64,000 nucleotides of DNA. Origin: Lutraria lutraria. Taxonomy: Eukaryota > Mollusca > Bivalvia > Venerida > Mactridae. Positions 47,943-59,900 of this stretch are shown piece by piece. The notes under the pieces are model-generated. The model was not told where the DNA came from. It did no database searches and was given only the letters and a program-made list of their open reading frames with translations. The stretch is from contig OZ026836.1 of NCBI GenBank assembly GCA_964023205.1, positions 1,681,501 through 1,745,500 of the forward strand, in the 5' to 3' direction. Made by a program: the position numbers and the translations under genes. Positions within the stretch are counted from its first letter, which is position 1, and each line of letters opens with the position of its first letter.

Positions 47943-50900
47943 ATGAACCTTGCAAGTCAAGCGGGGGACGAACAGTCCGAGCTACTGTTTGTTAACTTCA
48001 ACCAAGATTGCACGTAAGCTGATTCAGTTTTGTTTTCGTTTTCATTGTAACTTCAGTGACAGCTGTGTCTAATTCCATTGTCGAGAATCCATTGAATGTA
48101 GTTTCACCAAATTTCTCTTATTTTTTTTTCAGATCTTTAGCTGTCGGGAAGAAGACTGGGTACAAGCTTTTTTCTCTGACGTCTGTTGAGAAGTTGGACC
48201 AAATCTATGATAATGGTGAATCTCTTTGTGGAATTGGGTTCAAAATAATTATGACATCATCAGTTAGAAAGATTTTGCTAAATGATAGGAGATACTATTC
48301 AAATAATTATAGAAATTGATAGAAAAAATATCTATTTTATTACTTAGCTCTGTTTGGAAAACAAAAGTAGCAATATAAAAGAAAATTGCAGTTGCCCAAA
48401 GTCTAGGAGTGAACCGTCTGGCTAGGAAACGTCTTGGGAGTGAAACGACTGCCTACCGCCCAAAGTAGATATTATGCCCCTTATTTAATTATTATTATAA
48501 GTTTTTTTGACCTGATGAATCTCTGGGATGATATAATAATATTAATTCTGATTTATTCATTATAGTTTGATTTCCATATTAGTTACATTAAAAGTAACAT
48601 TTCAAGTCAATTACTCAATATCTACCTACAAATCATACAGCCTAATAAAGAATAATGTCTTGAGGAATACTGCCCTGTGTGGCCAGAAACTGAGCAGAAG
48701 AATAATCAGTTTATGGCAGTACATACCGTTAATTTACATGTAAAGTTATATAATATATACTATAGCCAGTCAGATATGTTTTAATTCTTAGATGAAATTA
48801 CAAATTTTGTTTAGCAAAACGAATCCTAAAGCACTATCAATGTTGATATCATAGACACTGGTAAAGTTTAAACACTACTGTAGCCCTTCCTCCAACATAA
48901 AAGCTGTGATACACTATATGACCCTGGCCATTGGGATGTTAAGCTCCAAACAAAATAGGGGATTTAGAGGAGTAGAATACCATCACCAGGGTTACCTTTT
49001 ACCGATATATCTTAGTAAACTGACACAGAAACAAGACGAAAGTGTAAATAGATTATGTTTACTGATAATATTTATGTCAAATGGGGTTATGATACAGGTC
49101 AGCACCATGTGACCTCTGTTACAGTGATATCTTTACATAATGCATTTGGCAAGGACAACAAATTTCAACAATTTCATGAACTACTTGTATGTAGAACTGA
49201 GAAGTAAGATAGTCTCATTCATGAGTGACGAGACAACTTTATAACAATTATTCTGTTGGTCTCTTAATTTGCACTAGGTTTATTATGTATTATAATGTAC
49301 ATTGTACATTTTCCTATCATTTTACAAAAACAATGCTAAAGTGAACTTTTGACCAGTTTCCTAAGTTGAATCAAATGTACTCTTAGTCACATAATCATCT
49401 TGTGAGGAAAATCCGAAATTGTTAACTACTTGTAAAAAAATATGTGACATTTATATAAGTATCTTACAGTTTGTCCTAATTTCTCGTTCAATGAAATGTC
49501 TGTGTCGCTTGTGATATATCGCATAAAATTCAAAATATGAACGATAACTAATACATATTGATTACATGGTCTTAAAACTACCTGTAAAATGTTTCATCAT
49601 TGTTCATAAAAAGTTGGTCATTCCTGAATCAAATTTGAATGTTATTAAGATCATTTCAACTTTAAGGCTCATTACCCCTGTGACTTAAAATTACCACCGT
49701 GACTTGAAGTTACCAATCTACCTATATGAGAATGACAGTGTTGTGATTTAAACAATGTGGTACTATTACCTTTGCTGTTATCCAATGAAGTTTTATGAAC
49801 ACAGTTTTAAAAATCAGTAATAATAATGAACTTGTTAAATATTAAGAGTTCTTTAAAATTAGTTAATGTGTAGAATTTGAAATGGTACGACTGTAATGTG
49901 TTGTAATTCATTCAATAGTTTGGAGATGTCATGATTTAAAATTGATTTTATTTTATTGCAGTATGTGAAGATATCAGTATTGTTGAAAGATTGTTCTCTA
50001 GCAGTCTTGTTGCCATAGTGAGTTTATCATCTCCTAGGAAACTTAAAGTTTGCCATTTCAAGAAGGGGACTGAAATCTGCAACTATAGCTATTCTAATTC
50101 TATATTAGCTGTCAAGTTAAATAGACAGGTAAGTTTGTTGATGTGTTCATCTATAAAATAGTTGTTTACTATTAATTATGTAACAGGGATAATCGGTGGT
50201 CTAGTGGTAATGTGCTGGACTACTGAGGTTTGATTCTCGATTCAACCTTTCAAATTTTTTAGGGTCGATTTTTCTGTGCCCCATCCTAACTATTGAGCCA
50301 AATTCTGTGTCTAGAAAATCGTAGGAAAAAGGGGAGGCGTGTATTGGTGCTTTACACTGGACACGATATAGAGCCAGAAAAAAAACCTCTTCGTAAAGAG
50401 TAGGGATATAAATGCCCGGGTCTCCGGTATCTTATCTCTCTAGGGCGACTGTGAAATGACCATAGCTGTCAAATAGGCCGTTAAATAATATATGAATTAA
50501 TTAATTAGGTAAATTGCGCTGTAACAGCTTATTATCATGTATCAGGACATGTAATGTTTCACATACCTGCCAACATTCTCCCATATATCATTCATTATCA
50601 AATGCCCTGTAAACTATCAGTACAAAAATGTATGATATGGTTATCATGTTCCATGCAAATAGATAGTTTTGTATTATTTATGTTTGCTAACAGCTGTAGT
50701 ATTGGTGAAGTGTTTAGATGCAAATGTTGATCAATATAAGACAACACAGTGACTTAGAAAACTGATATTATCATATATGACATAATAAACAAGTTACCAC
50801 TATCTACTGTTGATATGGTTAATTAATGTGTAAAAATATACTGCCAAGGGACAGTAACTTATGACCCAAAGCTAGGAGCTATTTACTGTAGTGAAGTAAT

Positions 50901-53900
50901 GATCAATAGTTTTCATTTATAAAAATGTGTCTCACTGAACTGATATATACTATCAATCTAATCTAAGTCTAGCATAAAACAGTAATGTTGTTAATATTGA
51001 ATGAAGAAAACAGCTGAGCACTATAAAAATAATATCAATTAGGATGACATGCATGTTAACCCATTAGAAAAATGACGTATAAAGCCAGTGTTTATTGATA
51101 TTATATATAAAGTTACTTATTTGAAAACTGATATAAGTTCATTTTTGGGGTGACACTTAATTTTATTTCATCATTTACATACATTGTATTGATCTGATAA
51201 CGAGATATCTTTTATAATAAGGTTCTACAATGTGTTCATTATTTCTCAATTGGTTCATAGTAGAATGTTTGTAAAAACTAAAATATGCAGTTTAAGAAAA
51301 AAAAAGTTTCTATTGGTTGTTAACTATTGATGTACACTTTTTTGCATATCAAATACAATATACCTATATGTATAGGTTAATTTTTAGCTTGTCTGTTTTT
51401 GAAGAAAAGTCAAGCTATTTTAATCACTGTCTGCGTTGTATGTGTCATGCAAAAACATTAGTGTAGCATATATCTCTGAAACCATAGGAGGTAGCAATAT
51501 GAAACTTAATAGGTGGATAGATCTCACTGAAGCGGTGAATAGATTAGTATTGGCACCACTTGTGACGGTCTTGTCTATTTGCCGGGACTGTTTTATGACA
51601 TGATTGTGCCATATTTTAACATGATGTACATTTACGGTTATTCTATTTCAGCGTTTGATAGTATGTCTGGAAGAAAGTTTATATATCCACAACATCCGGG
51701 ACATGAAAGTTTTACATACAATAAGAGATACACCACCTAATCCTCACGGATTATGTGCACTATCAATAAGTAACGATAATTGTTTCTTAGCCTACCCTGG
51801 AAGTAACCTAATTGGTGAAGTTCAAATATTTGATACTATGAACTTGGTAGGTTCAGTTTTCAATTATCACCAATTATTTCTTAATATCATTCATTTGTTT
51901 TATTTATTCTAGAATAGTTTTACTTTTACAGAAACCTGACCGAACATTTAATTTAACTTTTTTAACATCAAAATACAAAATATTTCGGGCAAATCATACC
52001 TGAGGTCTAAAAGGTATGTTTTGAAAAATGAGTTAATGTGATCTACTTTTCTTATGAGAATGACCACAGGGTGACCATTATTATCATATGAAGGTGGCTG
52101 CATACACAGGTATAACTGTATGTAATGAAGATAAAAAATCATTTTACTTTTATTAATTGAGATGAAAATTGAAGAATAATTCTTATTTATTTGTTACGTT
52201 TGTTTCAGCGAGCTGTTACTATGATACCAGCTCATGATAATCCACTCGCTGCCATAACCTTCAATGCTCAAGGAACCAAATTAGCTACTGCTTCAGAGAA
52301 AGTAAGATAATAATATGACATTGTACACTATTAATATATCATGTAAACTGAAACATCTCTTCTGTGCAAATACATTAAACAATGTGCCATAAAAGATTTA
52401 ATTAATTAGGTCATCCGTAAAAAATGTTTCTTTGTGGTAACCCTACACAGAGAATTTTCAGTGTGTAGGTAGGTAGGTAATACTTCTTAAGGATGGCCTT
52501 ATCTAACACTGTTCTTTCTATGGTGTTGGTTGGCTTTCTTGCATTTATTGATAAGAAATTGAATCACATCGCAAAATTCTGATTCCTGTCTTTAAAACAT
52601 GATTATAGATATTCATATTGTGTTATATTGTACTTAGTACATTTATTTTGTTTAGCAAATATTTTTAGATCTTTATGTGTTAATATTGATGATATATTAG
52701 TTATGTATAATCATATTTATGTTATAGGGATTATTTCTGTATTAAGTTTATGCCTATCTCTCATTATTTGATAAAACTTATAATATCACTCACTGTGGAC
52801 ACTATTTTACAGGGTACTGTGATACGAGTATTTTCAATCCCTGATGGACAGAAATTGTTTGAATTTAGAAGAGGAATGAAAAGGTGAATGTAATTTCTGA
52901 AACCAAATTTTGTAGAATCGATAATTTTCATTGATATGTTTCCGTGCAATGAAATATGTATGATATCAAATGTGTGTATTTTCAAAACCATGCGCATTAC
53001 ACAACTTGCTATTGTATGGTAGTTACAATTTTATGAATTATTTATATAGAATGTCTTCTCATGTCTTGATTAATGAGCTTTCTTGTCTAGTGTTTTGCAT
53101 TACTCATTCTGCAACATTCAGAATATCAGATTAAATGTTGGTTAGATCCGATTTACTACCGTAAACACAAACAGACAAAATAATGATAAATCCACAGAGT
53201 TTACTTTGGATAGCTTGTAAAACTTTTGTAGAATACTTTTAGATTCTTGTTGATTTTATTTTATTTAATCGAGTAACAATATGTTTTGTTTTTATTTTAT
53301 ACGATGGATCAGTCTTTAAACCAATCAAACTGTGTTTATTTATAGATCAAATAATAAATTGAATTAATATACCCCTAGATAAGAAATATATGGGGACTAT
53401 ATTGGATTCACACTTGATGGTCAGTTGATGCATCTGTAGACAAAATTTGTCTGGACAATTTCTCAGCAAATACTTACATGAATTCAATGAAACTTCACAG
53501 AAGTGATAAGTAGTAAGCTAAGTTGTGCATGTTCTCAGCAGGTTTTGTACATCATTAATTTTTAATGAGTTATGGCCCTTTGTTCCTATTTTGTAATGCA
53601 TATGTAGAAATTGTCTCAGCTACTATTTGCAGGTATTAAAAAAAATGAAAAAATGTCTGTTTTATTTCCTTACGTAAAATGTAACAATGACTGTGTCAAG
53701 ACAGCATCTGGGGATATTCATCACCATGGGTGATAGTTCTAGTGTATATTGATATATTTTCAGATGTGTACACATACATATTGTATACATATATTTTCAG
53801 ATGTGTACATATATACTCGCTGGCATTTAGTTGTGATTCCGTTTATCTTTGTGCATCTAGTAATACAGAAACTGTTCATATATTTAAACTCGAGACTCAG

Positions 53901-56900
53901 AAAGATACGTAAGTATTGATCACCTTGACATTGAATTGTGTTGACAATTGTTTGTATAGTTCAGTTTTAAATGATTGTCTTATTCAGGTTAGGCAGATAA
54001 TTATCTTGTTCACATATATATATATAAATGAAGACTTGCCTACTTGTTTCTTGAACATTTAAAAAATATATATTTATGGTCATTACAGTACACCTAAAGC
54101 TAGTCCAAAATACACTTCATTTCAACTTGAGGTAATTAACTAGTATTTCTGCCATGTAAGAGGATACAAAACCACAATTGTTTCAGTCAGTTGTTTATTT
54201 TTTCCTTTGTTCCGTCAGTCACAAACAGTAAAAACTCTGAAAGCCAGACTCCCAGAAAATCAATATTATCTGAAAATTTGATGATTTTAAGTCACATTTT
54301 AGGAATTTATACAAACTTCTCTGAAATACAGAATTCTCAGAAAACTAGACTTTTTGCGCAGTCTTGAAGGGGTCTGCTTTTATTGTACAACTAATAATTG
54401 TCCTTGAATTTGTACATTTGTGAATTTTAAGACAAACTTATTACTAATTACCAGTATTTGTATAAAGGGTATGGTTTACTAAGGAAAAATAAGTTGTATC
54501 AGTAAAGGTAGGGCTTACACTGAAATGTACCATTCTGTCGTGTCATCGTCATCTCATTGATTCAACGCAGGTATTCCGAGATCATCTTGGTATAAATTCT
54601 TAATAGTGTCTCAGTCAATGGCTTCTTAAGAAATGGGAAAAGATTTTGTACTGTGACCTTACTTAAACGCCAATATAGTTATTTTAACATCACTGTTAAC
54701 ATGTTTGTGTTTACAGTAAACCACAGGATGACCAGTCGTGGATGAGTTATGTTAATCCAACAGTAAGCAAATTTGTTGGATATTTACCAAGTCCCGTCAC
54801 TGATATGTTCAACCAAGGTCGATCTTTTGCTATCTGTAAGCTTCCAAATCAGGGCCTTAAAAATGTCTGTGCAATAGCTAGGTATGTATTGTAACATTTT
54901 GTCTATCACTTTAGAACTTTTATTTTGATTGATGCAGCATTCTCCAGAAGCTCCAGCAGCGGGAGATATTGTCTTTTACTCGAAAACCTAGCGCTGGCTA
55001 ATATTTTTCAATCCAATTAAAATTTACACTAAAAAAATTAATAATCTGTGTATAAAACCCACTACAGTATGGTCTGCCGGAGAACACTGTTTGTTGTAAG
55101 ATGGTTCATTTACTAAACTCAGTTTGTTTCAATATACCCTTATACTCATAATGTTTGGTATTACAAGATATTTATACCCCCACAAACAAAGTTTGAGAGG
55201 GGGTATATTGGAGTCACTCTGTCGGTCGGTTGGTCGGTCCGTCCATCCGTCCGTCCACATAAAGTTTGTGGAGCAAACTACTTCCACATTTTTTAAGCTA
55301 TTGCAATGAAACTTGGTATATGTTATCACCATCAAGTGTAGATGTGCAAGACACCATTTTCATGCCCAGTATTGTCAAAGCGGCGCTGGGGGTATTAGTC
55401 ACCTCTGTGACAGCTCTAGTTTTTGTTTGAAAACAGACAAGCTATTGTGATCACTGAGGCACCTGTATATTGTACAAACACTTTAATGTAGATAGATAGA
55501 TTTCACTGAGGCAGTAAACAGATGAGCATTTGTGCCACTTGCAGCGCTCTTGTTGATAAGACAGACTGACACCTTTCTTATTCATCCTGTTAGTATTGAC
55601 GCCTGTGTATAACCTGATGTTGCTAGCTCGTTATTATATAATGAACACTTTAGACTTATATTGATGAAAACATAATATTCTAGTTATAGAGAAGTGGAGA
55701 GGTAATTTTCGCTTTCTTTCTGAACTTTCCCAATTATCATACAAGTATAACCATCTGTTGTATGCATTATGAAAAAATTATGAATCCAACAAAATTCTTC
55801 ACTTATATTGATTGGATCATAATTGACTTTAGATTTCAAGTTCTCCACATTTACACCTGTCATTTTGTTGTATGCACTCCTGCTATAATAATAAGCATGT
55901 ATTATTATAATATAATGTTAACTTCAGCTGTCAAATAGTTATTCTTACTTTTCATGAACTATTCATGAATTATGCAAGAATAGTTCAAGAAAAATTCAAG
56001 ATTTCATGAATTATGCAAGAATAGTTCAAGAAAAATTCAAGATTTCATGAATTATGCAAGAATAGTTCAAGAAAAATTCAAGATTTCATGAATTATGCAA
56101 GAATAGTTCAAGAAAAATTCATGATTTCATGAATTATGCAAGAATAGTTCAAGAAAAAATCATGATTTCATGAATTCCTTTAGAAGAGGTTACAGACAAC
56201 TCGGGCTTGTATATTCCCTCCCTAGACACATCAATATATCAACCATAATGACACAAATCTAATCTAATTCTGATTAAAACACAGAAACATTTATGTATCA
56301 CAGAGTATGGTAATCAAAATGAAAAAATGACCTTAAATAATGATATATGTAATAAAAACACAATTTTTTATACCATGTATATTTTTTTTACTAAATTTCT
56401 GACATCATAATGACTGATCACAGACAGTACTTTATCCTTTCCCTGTCTGATCAGACAGAAAATATACTTTGTATCTACATTTTGTATCCCATATTTGATA
56501 AAAGCTTTTTCCTGAAATTCTGCCTGATACATTTTAAGAACAATTATTTGTCTTTAGTCTTTTTCTAAATGCTATGAACCATATTGGTGTCTTGATTCAG
56601 CATGTAGTATTTGATCATTTATCATAAAACTGGGACTGAATATTTCTGCATCTTCTGTGAGGCTTCCTCATTATATCTAACATGTATTTAATTGTGACAG
56701 AAAACAGATCACTGAAAAACATTAAATATTCCTCTTTGATGTTTATGGTACAATACTATTTATACTACAATTATGCATTTATTTTCTTCTCTTGTTAAAG
56801 CAAATACAATTAAGTTGTTATCATTTACTGGAGAATTGTTTGAAGACAAGAAGTGTGGTTGTTTTATATTGATCTGTGACACAGTGTTGTACAGCTCTTG

Positions 56901-59900
56901 AATCAATAGTGATGCATTTTGCAGTGAAATACACTTCAATTCCTCCATAACTATGAAAACACCAACAGCTTCAAGTTATGTTTTCAATATTGGAAATTCA
57001 ATTAATGCTGTGTAAGGAGAATGCAATGAAGTCTTATTTGGAAGTTATCTGTTTCTAACCTAGTGGTGTTCATTTATAGGTGGCATATTGTTTGTACAGT
57101 GTAACCTCTCCAAAGCAACACCCTTTGGGAGTAGCAAAATTATGTTGTTATAGAGAGGATGTTGCTCTAGAGAGGTTAAGTTGATAATTGAATGGTATTA
57201 GGAAAATATCTTACTGTTGTTGAAGGGAGGTTGTTGCTCAAGAGAGTGCCACTCTGGAGAGGTTGTACTGTAGTTTGTTTTTGTCAGTAAAATGATTGAT
57301 TGTTTTATTTTCAGCATACAAAAAGTCCCTCGTCTTCTTGTTGCTTCCCAAGATGGATATCTATACATTTATAATCTAGATCCTAATGAGGGTGGTGAAT
57401 GTATGTTACTACGTCAACATAGGTATTACTGATTGTAGAATAGATATATCCATGTATTACTTATGTTACAAGTGCTCATTCAATGGTATAAGCTATTAGT
57501 AGTTATCATCAATTATCCTTCTGCCTTGTCTTCTTTGCCTTTTTCAACAATATACTGTACATTAAAATCTTATTAAACAAATTAGCCTGCCCAGTTAGCT
57601 CAAAGGTTAGAGCATTGGTCTGATGATGAAGAGGTTGTGAATTTGAATCCCGAGCGAGGCTCACACTGTCCATGACAAATTTGAATGAAGATTTTACATC
57701 TTATGTTAAATTGTCCTCCACTTCTGAATAATGTGGGGTAGCTTGGCAGTGGCTTGCGGATAGAATGTGGTTAGTACTGGTTAAGGCTTAAATAAAGTCC
57801 ATGAAAGCTGGTTAGGATAACTGCCTGCCACAATACAACTAAAATATGGCATTAAATCCAATGAAATAAAAAAATAAATATAAAACAAATCTGAATTAAT
57901 ATTTGTTTTGTTTGTACAGTTTGGATGGTCGACTATGTGAGGGAGGAAATATGTCTGAGCCTCCTGGCTTGGCAGACCGACCTTTGACCCAGACATCCAG
58001 TCCTGTTAGTTATGCAGGGTCGCTGAAGCGTGTCGAGAGTAGTGGAGATGGTACCCCACCCAGAAACAACACAGGTAAGCCTGTCCTCATCCCCTCTACA
58101 TCGCCACTCAGACTGGAGAGTTACGCGACGGTATTACATCAGGGAAAGCCGGGGCCACAACTTAGCAGGGTTGATCAGGTGTCAGAGATAGATATTATCC
58201 TAGCTGGACGAGGTAAACTTCACTCTTACACCCTGTAGAAACAGAAAGTAATGCATGTAGTTAATGGAATGGTGTCACACATATATGGTACTTTTTCAAT
58301 TATTTTCACTGTATAGTTCGCTGTTTGTGCGTATTGTATTCTATAGATTCATTGCTTTAAAACAATAATAATTGTAACTGAGATAAACTGTCAGTGAAGT
58401 TCGCAAGGTAGGAAATTAACGTAACTTATCATGTGAAAAGGGAAATAACATTTATCTTTATGAGTTGATTAAGCAATTAGTTAAATAAATAATGAGTATT
58501 TATTCAGTGAACTTTTGGGTATGCATGCTTTTTATGGATTATTTGCGCATCACTTTATTTTAGCTTTCTTATAAGCAGTTAAATAAATTTGCTAATTTTT
58601 CATTTGTCTGCTTGTTAGTTAATATTCCGGTGATCATTTTTTCTGTGGTTATAAGATTTAATTAGAAATTTCAAATATTTGAACTGATATGAAAAACACC
58701 CTATATAATATCAGTTCTGTAAGTATGCTAATACCTGTTTAACAGTGTAGAATCCATTTTGATTCTCCAGTGTTTTGATAAATTTGATGCATGATATGTG
58801 ATTCCACCATTCTATGATTACATATTTCTGTTTGTTACACAAGATGGTGTAACGAGAAAATACCTTATCCTATATTTTAACCTGTTTTATTATCTCTGTA
58901 TCATAAAACCTTAACACACTGATGTTATATACATGCTAATTCATGATACATTGTACCAGTTCTAACAGCTAGTTGTATTTTGTGAACCAGTCTAACTTCT
59001 TATATTTTGATTTGCAAAGGCTTTCTAAAGAGTTACCTGTAAATAAAGTAGAATATAGCGATTGCCTTGTCTGTCTGTTTGTCTGTACGATGACTTACAC
59101 AGTTGTTGCCTTGAACCATTTCCAATACACGCATATCACACAAGTTAACCTCGATTTGACCTTGACCTTGCCCAGCTGTTACCTTGGACCATTCTTAATC
59201 CACCCATATACCATCCTTGATTTGACCTTGACTGGAATAGGACTTACAATGTGTTAGATAAGTTCTTTTATCTACTGCTTCATTTAGCACCAACACTGCT
59301 TATTTGAATACTTTGATACTTACAGTTGTTGCTATGGACCATTCCTTATCACCATCTTCAATTGTCCTTGACCTTAATTGAATATACAAAATTTTAAATT
59401 GGTTATTTCTCCTTTACATGATTATACCCTTTTTTCCTCTATCATCAATAGCTGTTCCTTGTTGGACTATCTTTTACTGTTTTGTCTAGCACCAACACAG
59501 CTTTTATGCCTGCATTGATTTTGGCTGCTGTTACCTATTTTTTGGTGCAGTTGTGGGACTTGGTTAAACAGTTTGTTTTCCTATGTGGAATACATAGGGT
59601 AATTATGTATATTTGAAACTTCTTCATTTACACTTTGTCCTCATTTAGATTCCCTAGTCTAGTGTCGAGCATGCCACTGGGGGCATTCATTGAACGATGT
59701 TCCTTGTTTTTTTTTATCTTTTTGAGACATTAGCCTCATATTTAGTCAAGAGTTCTAGAATTTTGATTGAATGTTTATGAAACAACATACTGGTATGCGC
59801 GATGTCGATAAATTGTAGAAGTTTATGTCATAACTTCAAAGCATATAAAAGCTGATATAAGATATCATATCTTATATCAGCTTTTATATGCTTTGAAGAA

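Noticed and set aside
53764..53800. Use of the upstream acceptor as the normal start of WIPI2 exon 7
   Set aside because: It shifts the frame and hits a stop; the second acceptor preserves the conserved KRCV..SLAFS sequence.
54089..54131. Constitutive WIPI2 exon
   Set aside because: 43 nt breaks the frame with an immediate TAA in the next exon, and skipping gives a product collinear with WIPI2 homologues; kept only as a low-confidence cassette.
57585..57665. Functional tRNA gene
   Set aside because: Box A and B are good, but the acceptor stem pairs poorly and it is fused to a SINE body with an A-rich tail.
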